This document shows positions 19,501-31,500 of a stretch of DNA of 64,000 nt, piece after piece; position 1 is the first letter of the stretch; every line of letters starts with the position of its first letter. The DNA lies in contig NC_033561.1 in the NCBI RefSeq assembly GCF_001680005.1, forward strand, positions 868,001 to 932,000. The letters are read 5' to 3'. The translations under genes and the position numbers were made by a program. The DNA comes from Plasmodium coatneyi. Lineage: Eukaryota > Apicomplexa > Aconoidasida > Haemosporida > Plasmodiidae. A model generated the notes under the pieces. It was not told the DNA's origin. It was given only the letters and a program-made list of their open reading frames with translations, and made no database searches.

Positions 19501-22500
19501 TATTAAAAGGATCGACACAAAGAGTGGAGATTACGTGAATGAAATTCTCCTCAGTTTAAAAATTAATAGGAACAAGAATTGCATTGAAAAATACTTCCAA
19601 TCTACTATTGATAAGTGTTATGCTTACCTGGAAAGTCTAAAAAAGTATGAACACATTTGCAAGAAGGATATTAAGAAGGAGTTCCTCCAGTTTAAGGTGC
19701 AAAATGAAGTACCTCTCTTCCCTACCTACTTTGAATTCAACAACAATTTTAGGGACACCTTAAAATTGATCAATATAAACGTTACGCATCTCTTTCCAAA
19801 TGTGTTGGCTTATAAGAACCTGATCTTGTCTTTGAAGAGTGAACTGAGTAGCTTCCACCACTTGCGTAGTTATGAGGTCATCAATTTTGTGGCATTTCAC
19901 TCAGAACACTTTGTCGAAAAATTGATAAGCTTTTCTCAGAAGGACATTTCGATGTATAGTGAGTACCTACAAGTGTTTGTGCGGGATGTTATTTACGCCG
20001 TGAGTGCATTCTACGAGGGGGTGTTGGCCAACCTGAAGGATGCTGGTGTCAGTGAGTTCTTCGACCCGGGCAAGAAGGGGGCCTCACGTGGGAGCGGTGT
20101 TGCACAGTTAGGTGGTGATGTAACTTCTGCTGACGGCTTGGCAGAGTTGAGTGGTGGTCCGGTTTATGAAGAAAACTTGGTAGAGTTGAACGATGGCATT
20201 GCGTCCAGCGTCGTACCCAATGCCGTGCCGGGAGAACCCCCCTTGGCAAAGAGCAAGAAGGACGCCTTCTACAACCTGATGAGGAATCTGCGTAGCGTGA
20301 AGCTGAGCAGGAAAATCATCCCCCTGATTTTCCAAAAAACAAGAGAAATAATGGAGACCCTCAAAGAGCTCGGCATAACTGTGAAACACAACGAAGTGTT
20401 AGAAGAAATCGAGCGAAACAAGGAACGAGTAGAAATACAATACAACGAAATAAAGGAGAAAATCATAAAGTACAAAAATGAGGAAATTAAAAATATTAAA
20501 GTGGAGATCAAGCTATTTAAGGATGAGTTGAAGAAGCTAAAAAGTGGCATCTTGCAGAACATGCCTAATGCACCTAAAGACATGCAGGGTAATCCTTACG
20601 AGAAAATTAATGAGTACAGGAAAAGCTACCAAGTGTATAGGGATAAGCAAAAGTATCACAACGAGTTGGAGATTCTGTTCGAGCTTGACATAACCGTGTT
20701 TGATGAGCTGAACGAGTTAGACAACAAATTGAAGGAACTGAAAAATCTGTGGGACGTTATTAACAGCATTGTGTTTTTCATGGAGGAGGAAAAGAAGAAG
20801 CTGTGGACAGATATCGACGTGAATGGAAACATATATCTGATCGATTTTGTTTCACAGTACTTGAGAAAGAATCTGTCTGAGCTGAAGAACCTGCCGGTGT
20901 ATGAGCACATCATGAAGGAACTGAAGAAGTTTTCCTCCATCCTGCCGCTGTTGGTGGATCTGAACAACGACTGCATTTTCGATCGGCATTGGAACATTAT
21001 CATGAACCTGTCGGGGAGTACAGACAATGGTAACATGGTGGGAAATGGTAACAAGGTGGGAAATGGTAACGTAGTAGATGAGGGCAACGTGGTGGACAGT
21101 GCTAACGTGGAGAGCGCGCCGAAGAAGCACCTGCAGGTAAAGTATAAGGAACTGACGCTGCAGGGATTCTTCGACCTCAAGCTGTACAAACACGTGGACG
21201 CCGTGCATGACGTCATGGAGCAAGCCAAAAAGGAAAAAAAAATTGAAAACAAAATTAGGGAAATCAGCCAAATATGGAGAAAAATGAACTTTGAATTTCT
21301 CAACAAAAATTCCTACATTCAAATAACCAACATGGACACCATTCTCGAAATTGTGGACGTCCATACGTCGGAGATTCTCTTTTTCATAAATCAGAAAAAG
21401 TACATTCTGTTCATCCAGGAGACCATTTTAAAGACACAGGAGAATTTGAAAAGAATCGATGAGGTGATTAATATATGGAGAAAATTCCTGAACAAATTTG
21501 AGCGTCTACAACCCATATATCTAAACTCAGAGGATATTCATTCGCAGCTCCCTCAGGAAAGTAGGATGTTTTTCAACATCGAAAATGAGTACAAGGAAAT
21601 CATCCTCAATGCTTATGAGCAGAAGAACGTGTTACAAATTTGCCTGAACGAGGACTTATTTTACGTGCTGAGAAAATTTTTTAAAAACATCGAATTGTGT
21701 GAAAAGGCTCTAAATGACTACTTGGATCAGAAGAAGAAGGCTTTTCCTCGGTTTTACTTTCTGTCGAATATTGCTCTTTTGGATATTCTGAGCAATGGGA
21801 AGAACCCCATGAAGATCCTTCCCTACGTGAACGATGTGTTCAACGCGATTAAGACGATTGAGTTTGGGGGGGCGTCAGCTGGAGTGGAAAAGAGGGAAGC
21901 CATTCCAGACACAACGGAAGCGGATGGGGGGGATCATTCCCATGGTGCCACCCCCCCTACGATGGAGTTCACCGCGAAAGGAGTGTATAGCATCGAAAAC
22001 GAACATTTGCAGTTCCCCACGGAGTTGGCGCTGAAGGGGAATGTGGAGAATTACCTGAAAGACCTGGAAACGCACCTGAAGGTAACCATCAGGAGCATCC
22101 TTGAAAAGGCAAAGATCTGCTCCGAAAATCTAGACGAGCAAAACAGAGACGAAACCATGATCACGAACTTCATCAGCCAAGTGGTATGCACATGCAACCA
22201 AATAGTTGTGACAGACGAAATTAACAAATGCTTCGACGAGCTGGAAAATGGAAACGAGTCTGCCTTCGTGGAGTACAAGAAAATACTCATCGAGAGAATA
22301 AACAAGCTAATCAAGTTGGTGGAAAGGACGCAGGATAGTAACATCAGGACGAAGTTGCTCTCCCTGATCATTTTGGACGTCCACACGAGGGATGTTATTA
22401 TTTCTTTTATAAAGAAAAAAATTTCTGACGGAACTTCCTTCGACTGGCAAGCACAGTTGAAGTATTATTGGGTTTATGACAAGAAGGCAAATAACTACAC

Positions 22501-25500
22501 GTGTGAAATAAAGTTGTGTGATTTTAAGACGAAATATCTGTATGAATACATTGGGAATTCAGGAAAATTGGTAATTACCCCGTTGACAGATAAGTGTTAC
22601 ATCACCCTGACGCAGGCACTGAATCTGATCCTTGGAGGAGCCCCCGCAGGTCCAGCAGGAACGGGAAAAACAGAAACCACCAAGGATCTCTCCAAAGCTA
22701 TAGGTATAGCTATATTTATATTCAACTGCAGTAATCAAATGAATTATTTTAACATGTCCCAAATTTGCATTGGACTGTCCCAGACAGGTGCATGGGGATG
22801 CTTCGACGAGTTCAACCGGATCAGCATAGAAGTCCTCTCCGTGGTTAGCACACAGATTAAGTGTATCTTTGACGCCATTAAGGAAAAAAAAACTGTGTTC
22901 CATTTTATCGATGATGAAATCGTCTTGAAGAAAACGTGTGGGTTCTTCATTACCATGAACCCAGGATATGCAGGCAGAACAGAGTTACCCGAAAATTTAA
23001 AAAATCTGTTTAGATCCTGTTCCATGATTGTGCCGGATATTAAATTTATATGCGAAAATATGTTAATGTCTTTTGGGTTCATTAAGGCAAATAAATTGTC
23101 GTACAAGTTTGTCGAACTGTATCAGTTGTGTAAGGAGCTACTTCGGAAGAACATCCACTACGATTGGGGATTACGTGCCGTTAAGGTGGTCCTGATCCAG
23201 GCTGGTAATTTAAAAAGGAAATACAGCAACTACGATGAGGAGGTTATTCTGATGAAGGCACTGAAAGATTTTAACATTCCTAAAATAACTCATGAGGATA
23301 TTCCCATTTTTCTGGGGCTTGTGAATGACCTCTTTCCGAATGTCGACTGTGGGGATAAGTTCTTCAAGGAGGAAGTTGGCGCGGAGGGGGGGACGGATCC
23401 TTCCCACGGTGGGGATGCCTTATCGATGGACCAATCAGCGGTGACGTCTCCACAGGAAGTGGCTTCCCCACACGAATTGGGTTCCCCCCATGTGGTGACT
23501 TCCCCCCCGGAGGCGGAGGAGCACCACGTTGTGAGCTTCGACGAGGCCATACGAATCAGCCTCCGGGAAGCCAACCTCCAAATAGACGACAACTTCATCC
23601 TAAAGGTAAAGCAGCTGAAAGACTTGATGGACGTGCGTCACTGCGTCTTCATTTTAGGAGAAGACGGTTGCGGAAAGTCCAGCGTTATTCAAATATTGAT
23701 AAATACCCTGAACAGAATGAACGAGAAATGCTTGCACGAGGTTATTAACCCCAAGTCGATCGAGTCCTACGAATTGTATGGCTACTTAAATAAGAACAAC
23801 GAATGGGTAGACGGTGCTCTTTCCTCCATAATGAGGAAAATGTCTAGGAACATATCCCCCTACAGTGAGAGCGTCAAACATAAGGTTCTACTGTTGGATG
23901 GGAATATTGACGCAGAGTGGATAGAAAGCATGAACACCGTTATGGATGACAATAAGGTATTAACCCTGGTGAGTAACGAACGAATACCCTTCACCAAGGA
24001 GATGCACCTGTTCTTTGAAATTACTAACATGAAGTATGCCTCTCCAGCGACTGTTAGTAGAGGGGGGGTCCTCTACATAAACAGAGGAGACATAAGTTAT
24101 AAGCTGTATATAAGCTCATGGATCAACCTGCTGAAAAATCATGTAGCCAAGACGGAGTTCTACTACCTGTTCAACATATTCTATGCACAGAATATCGACA
24201 TGCTGAGGAAGCAGTGCAAATTCGCCTTCGAGTTGTCCAACCTGGATATTGTGAGGTCCATTTGCAACTACATAGACTACTTTCTCGTTAAATATGAAAA
24301 GTACATTAGCGAGGTGATACGGAGAATTGAAAATCGCCAGGGGGAGGACGACCCGATGGAGGAGCGGAAGGAGTCACTCCCCGTAGAAGCAGGAGGGGAA
24401 GCGGTCAGCCTGGGAAGTGCCCCCAAGGGGGAAAATGCCCAACAGGAAGATCACCTCATGGGGGAAGACCCTCAAAATGGGGATGAAAAAAATGTGGTGA
24501 ACAAAATTAACTATAACTATGAAATTCTGAAGGATTACTACAACAGCTTTTTCATGAACTCGTACATGTGGGTGCTGAACAACCTGATCGTGGAAGACAA
24601 ACTAATGAACGCAAGAAATGCACTCAACAATAATGTTAAGTCGAATGTGAAGGTGAAGATGGGGAGTGACTACTGCTGCAACTATGCTTACAATATTTAT
24701 GACAATGAGTGGAAGCACCTGAGTGAGTACCTGGACAGCGACATTCTGTTTCTGCAGAAGATGCGCTGGAACTTTGGACAAGAAGAGGGGGAGGCGGAGG
24801 AAACGGGCGAAGTGGATCAAGTGGGCGAAGCAGAGGAAGGGGAGGACGTGGATGAAACGGATCAAGTTAGCCACGCTCATGCCAAGCCGAAGCACAAGAA
24901 AAAGAGCGAAAACAACTACATCGAAAGCATGCTTCCACACAACTACGATGAATTATACATCAACACGATAGAGCTGATCAGAACGGAAAAAATGATAAAG
25001 TATTCACTAGACCGAAATCAGCCAATCCTTGTCTATGGAAGTAACGGCACGGGCAAAACCAAGTGTATAAGTAACAACATTAATATGAACATTGAAAAAT
25101 TTACCCACACGACGATAAGCATAAATTACTATACAAACTCATTTTCCCTTCAGAAGATAATTGAGAATAATGTGGAGAAGAGGAATACTAGGACATATGG
25201 GCCGCCGAATCAGAAGAGGCACATCTTTTTTTTGGAAGACATGAACATAACTGCTAAGGATAATTGTGACACGCAGCAAACGTTGGAATTCCTACGACAG
25301 TTGTTGACGTATAAGCTGATATATGACAGGGAGAATTTGGACGAGAAGAAATTCATCCATGATGTCCTCTTCATAGGAACAGTAAATAATAACGCAAATA
25401 AACTCATAGATAAGAGAATACAAAACAAGTTTCACATTATCAACATAGAAGACATTAGCATGAAGACATTCGATAATGTGTATAAGGTTATATTGAAGCA

Positions 25501-28500
25501 GCACTTGCTAAAATTTGACGACACAGTGAAAGGTCTACTTAACAACATTATTTCTTTTTCTCACGATTTGTATAGTAGGGTTACAGAGAATATTGCCTTC
25601 AATTTGTCTAACTCGGCACCACATTATCTGTTCAACTTGAACGATATCCATGGGGCATTTCACAACATCATTAAATGCACAAACCCTGACTTGTACAATG
25701 GAGGGAACTTCAAATTTCTAATGATTTTTTTCCACGAGATGCAACATGTGTATATGAACAAGCTGACTTCGAATGAGCACATTGAGATATTCACGCAGAT
25801 TTTTAACCGCCTCGTGCAGCAGCACTTTCCATTCTGTTTGGAGGAGTTGGGTCGTCACCGGGCCACCTTCGACGGGGAGGCTAACACGATTGGCATGACT
25901 GGCATGACTGGCGTGACTGGCGTAACCTGTGTGGATGGGGATATGCACACCTCAAATGGGCTGAGCACATCACAGGGGATAAGCACATCACAGGGGGTGA
26001 ATGCCACTACCACCACTGCGGCTGCGAACCTCCCGTACGACCCGAACAAGAACATATTCACCTCCTTCATTTCGGTACGCAACGGGCTGGACAAAATGTA
26101 CCTAGGGGTGAAGAAGTTTCACGTGCTGAAGGAGGTGCTGGCGGAAAAGCTAACCGAATATAATAACTCCCACGTGGAGCTTCCCCTTGTTCTCTTCGAC
26201 TACGCAGTTGTACAGATATGCAAAATATGTCGTATTTTAGACTTTGATATTTCACACCTCATGCTGATCGGCTTTGGCGGATCGGGAAAACAGTCCCTCG
26301 TAAAACTGAGCATCTTCATCAACTGTCTTAACCTGTTGCAAATTTCAACGAACAACAACTACGACTTGAGTAATTTCAAGGCAGACTTGCAGGAGTTTCA
26401 TCTAAAATGCGCCATTAAGCCGGGCAACGTGCATGTACTCCTGCTGAAGGAGCAAAATATACTGGACTCCTTCCTGCCTTACATAAATGACTTGACTTCC
26501 ACCGGGTTGTGCAACGATTTGTTCACGAAGGACGAGTATTTGGGTATCTTCTCCTCTATTCGAAATCAGATAAAGTACCTAAATATAGGGGAGAGCAATG
26601 AAGACGTGTTTAATTATTACATAAGTAAAATAAAAAGGAACTTCAAAGTGGCAGTGACCCACTCTCCTATTAGCAGCTTATATAGAGACCGTTTGACAAA
26701 GTTCCCCTCTTTTCTGTCGAACTTCTCCTTCGTGTACTTCTTACCGTGGCCATATGAAGCACTTGTAAATGTGTCTAGCAAATTTTTGAGCGATTTAGAG
26801 ATTGAAGAGGAGTTGAAGAAGAGCATCTGCGAACACATGGCCTACGTGCACACGAGCACAAACGAGATGAACAAGGTTTACCTGGAGAAGAAGAACCGAT
26901 ACAATTACGTCATTCCGAAGACCTTCCTAGAGTACATATACTTCTACAAGAACCTGCTGCATGTGAAGAACCACGAGATTGAAAAGTCCGTGGAGAGACT
27001 GAACAAGGGATTGTTAGCCCTGACGAGCACCAGGGAAAATGTCGAAGTGTTGAAAAAGGAAATCGAAGTGAAAATAAAAAACATAGAAGAGAAAAAGGTC
27101 GAAGTGAATGAAATTATAAAAAAAGTGAAGGAAGCAACGGAGGTGACGAACAAAGAACAGCAAATCGTAAATGAGGAGAAAAAAAAAACGGAAATTTTTA
27201 CACGAGAAGCAATTGACATTCAGATGAAAGCAGATGAAGAATTGAGTGAAGCTCTGCCCATAATGAACAAGGCAAAGGAAGCTGTAAACTGTATTACCAA
27301 GTCAGCAATTCAGGAGTTGAAGTCGTTACAGAACCCACCGAAGGAGTGTCTAGATGTTACCCACGCTGTGCTAATCGCCCTGAAGGAGATAAAGAATTAT
27401 TCCTGGAAATTTGCTCAAAAAATTATGAATAATCCAAGTCAGTTTTTGTCCAAGTTGCAAAAGTTCGATGCGGAAAATATGGAAGAAGAAACCGTCCATT
27501 TGTTGACCCCATTTATTGAGAAGAAATTTTTTAACTACGAAATGATGAAAACGAAATCCTCTGCATGTGCCTACTTGGCACTTTGGCTAGTCAACATTGT
27601 AAAATATAATGAGGTGTATAAAAAGGTGAAGCCACTAATGGATAAATTGCAAGAAGCCACCAACAATAAAAACAGCGCAGAAGAAAAACTAAACCTGTTG
27701 GAAAATAAGGTGAAGGAACTAACAGACAGTGTAGAGAAATTGAGGACCAAAATGAATGAAGTTAATGAGGAGAAAAATAAAATTATAAAAATATTTAATG
27801 AATCTAAGGATAAGTTAAATCGAGCAGAAAATCTGGTCAACATGCTATCGGATGAGTACAGCAGATGGTCTGATGAAATTGGCATAATTATTTCTAATAA
27901 AAAATACATTTATGGAGACTGTCTCCTTTTGTCTTCCTTCATCACCTACTTGGGTGTGTTCTCCAGTTCCTTCCGAGTAAAATTATGGAAGAACCTATGG
28001 CTTGAGCAGATCAAGAAGAGCAACATCCTCATCAGTGAAATTTCCTCCCCAATAGACATTATGGTACAGGATATACAAATAGCCACCTGGAAAAATGAGA
28101 AACTTCCCGAGGATAGGATAAGCATAGAGAATGCCCTCATCGTAAGCACTTGCTACCGTTGGCCTTTACTAATAGACCCGCAGTTACAGGGGCTGAAGTG
28201 GCTAAAAGTTAAAGGAGGAAATAATATTACGTGTCTCCAATTCAACAGTGACCATTTTATTGCAAAGGTGAAAAATGTTATTTTAAGAGGTGGGTATCTC
28301 ATCATAGAAAATGTCACAGAGGAGATTGACAACATTATCGATGGGCTCCTCAATAGGGAATTCATAAAAAGGGGAAATGACACTTTTGTCAAAATTGACA
28401 ATGAGGAGATGCAGTTTAACTACCCCAATGCGATCAGCAGGGTTTCCAAAATTAAGTCCTTCTATGAGAGTAGTGCCACGTCTGGGCGGGGAGAGCACAA

Positions 28501-31500
28501 CAACTCGGGTAGCTTCCACGGGGATGGCGAAGTGGACGACGGGGAATTGGACAATGACAATGATGATGCAACGGAGGAGGAAGAAGACGAAGAGGAACAC
28601 CTACCCAATAAGTCAACCCCCAGAAGAGGGAACAAACAAAGCAGGACAAACGGTAGACAACAACATGGCGGTAGCAGCCGGCGTGGTAGAGATAGCCCAA
28701 CTGGGGATATGTCAATGACCACCCCAAGGGATAAACAGGACGATGAGAAAAATTACGAAAAAATGTCCAACTCGCAAAGTATGAGTAAAGCTCTTTCAAA
28801 CGGAAGCTTAAGAAAGGCGGCCCCCTTTTTCAACCTCATTCTGCAAACGAAGCTAAGCAATCCACACTTCAAGCCGGAGGTAAACAGCCAGTGCACGCTA
28901 ATCAACTTTAGCGTAACTTGTGAAGGGTTGGAGGAGCAAATTTTAGCAATCATCGTAAATATAGAAAAGCCAGAATTGGAGAAGCAGAAACAGATACTCG
29001 TAAAGAACAGGAATGAATACAAGATAGTTCTGAACAAATTGGAGGACGAAATTTTGTACCAGCTGTCCGCCGCAGATTCGACCACCATCATAGACAACAT
29101 TTCTCTCATTAACAGTTTGAAAACAACCAAAGATACATCTATCAGCATACAGAAGCAAGTGGCCGATTCGATCACCACGGAGAATGAGATTAACAAAACG
29201 AGGGAGCTGTATAGGACTCTGGCGAATGAAGCTTCCATAGTGTATTTTATCCTCATCCTCATGCATAACATTAACTACATGTATCAGTATTCACTGGACT
29301 CTTTTATCAGCTTGCTGCTCAAGTCGATCGAGGCGGTACATGCGGGGGTGGGAATGGGAAGAAGGATAGGAAGCGGCATGGGTAGCGGTATGGGTAGCGG
29401 TATAGGTAACGGTATGGGGAGTGGAATCGGCCGGGGTCTAGGCAGTGGCGTGGGCAGCGTGGAAGAGGACACGCTGGGCGATTCCAGGGGGTACTTCCAC
29501 GAACGCGCCGAACGGGAAGGAGGAGCGGAGGAAGACGATGCAGAAGAAGCAACCCGAAAGGGAGAGGAACAAAACGACCTGTGCGATGAGCACATGAACG
29601 AGCTAATCATTTCATTTAGGAAAACGATCTACTCATGGATCAACCGAGGGTTGCTGGAGGAAGACAAGCTGCTATTCAACTGCATATTCGTCTTCAAATT
29701 GTTGGAAAAAAATAAAATTCATGACAAAGATTTTAGTATGGATTATTTGAACTTTTTTTTGAAGCCTCCCCGAACGAAAGAAGCGATTCAGAACCCGTTA
29801 AAGGAATGGCTAGCTGATGACTGCTGGAGGAATGTATGCATGTTGTCAAAATTTAAGGAGTTTGAAAGTTTAACTAATAACATACACATAGATGCACAGC
29901 ACAAGTTCAAGCAGTGGTGTTCTGAAATACAACCAGAGATATGTACCCTCCCTTTAGAATGGAAAAAATTGAGTAATAACTCATTTAAAAAATTGCTGAT
30001 TATAAGATCGTTGAGACCGGATAGAGTGACAGTAACGTTGGAGAAGTACATTCGAAATGTGTTGCCGAACAGTGAAGAGATTATGGAGAGGAAGAACTCC
30101 TTTGTGGACACGTTAGAATCGTCGTACAATTTTATGATAAACTCCACGCCTATTTTATTTATCCTAACCCCTGGGTCAGACTTTATAAAGTATGTAGAGC
30201 AGTTGGGGAAGAAAAATAAGTTTTTCCTCAATAGTAATTTGCACATAGTATCTTTGGGACAAGGACAGGAGACGATTGCGTTATTCAAACTGGAGCTAGC
30301 TCATAAGGAAGGTCACTGGATAGTCCTGGAAAATATTCATTTAATGGCAAAGTTCAACCTAGTTTTAGAAAATGTGATTGATAAATACGCCGCAGAGGGA
30401 TCACACCCGAATTTTCGTCTTTTTTTAACAGCAGAGGTGACGAAAAATATCCCAATAAGTATCTTGGAGAGGTCGATAAAATTGACAAATGAAGCTCCAA
30501 CAGGTTTTAAAGAAAATCTGAAGAGAGCCTTCACTTTCTTCTCCTTAGATGACTACGAAGAGAAGGATTTGCGAACAAAAAATATTTTATTTTCCCTCTG
30601 TTATTTCCATTCAATAATTGTCGAGAGGTCTAAATTTGGTGCTCAAGGATTTAACATAAAGTACCCCTTCAGTTTAAGTGACCTCCGAGACAGTGCCAAG
30701 GTTCTTTTCAATTACTTAGACAACCAGAATTCTATAAAAGTACCTTGGAATGACTTAAAGTATATTTTTGGAGAAATAATGTACGGTGGGCATATAGTCA
30801 ATGATAAGGACATGTTAGTATGCAAAACTTATCTGAACTACTACATGAAGGAACAGTCCCTAGAGGGCATGCAGCTGATCCCCTTTTCTAAAAATGTCCA
30901 ACTGTTTAGTCCTAATAACTATGCGTATGATAAAATATTAAAGTACATCGATACGCAGATCGTCGCAGAGTCGTCTATTTTATATGGCCTGAACCAACAT
31001 GCAGAAATGAGCTTTAGGACAAATGAAAGTATCAAATTGTTGACAAATATTTTTAAGTTAAAGCTACAGGAGAGTTCCACTTTCGTGGAGGAACTAACCA
31101 CTGGAGAGACTCTAGAAGTTCGCACAGCCAACATCCTTTCGGACATATTAAATGAAATAGAAAACGTACACTTCAATGTGGATGAATTGGTGAAGTCCAT
31201 TCCAGATGACCAGATCACTCCTCTGCAGTACTTCCTCTTCCAAGAATGTACCTTAATGAATTCACTCACCAGTATTATGAGAGAGTCCCTGAAGGAACTA
31301 CATCTAGCAATCAAAGGGGAAATTAATATGAACACAAAAATGGAATCATTGATGGGTTCTTTGTACAAAGATCAGCTACCAGAATTGTGGAAAAATAACT
31401 CCTACTCGAGTAATAGAAACTTGTGCTCATGGATTGTCAACCTGAAGGAACGGATCAGCTTCCTCTCCGATTGGTTCAACGATCCATTGGTCACTCCCAA

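Noticed and set aside
20656..21364. Long minus-strand frames opposite the dynein gene
   Set aside because: Antisense shadows of the dynein reading frame (repeated FSS/LHV-type composition); the sense strand carries a full dynein.
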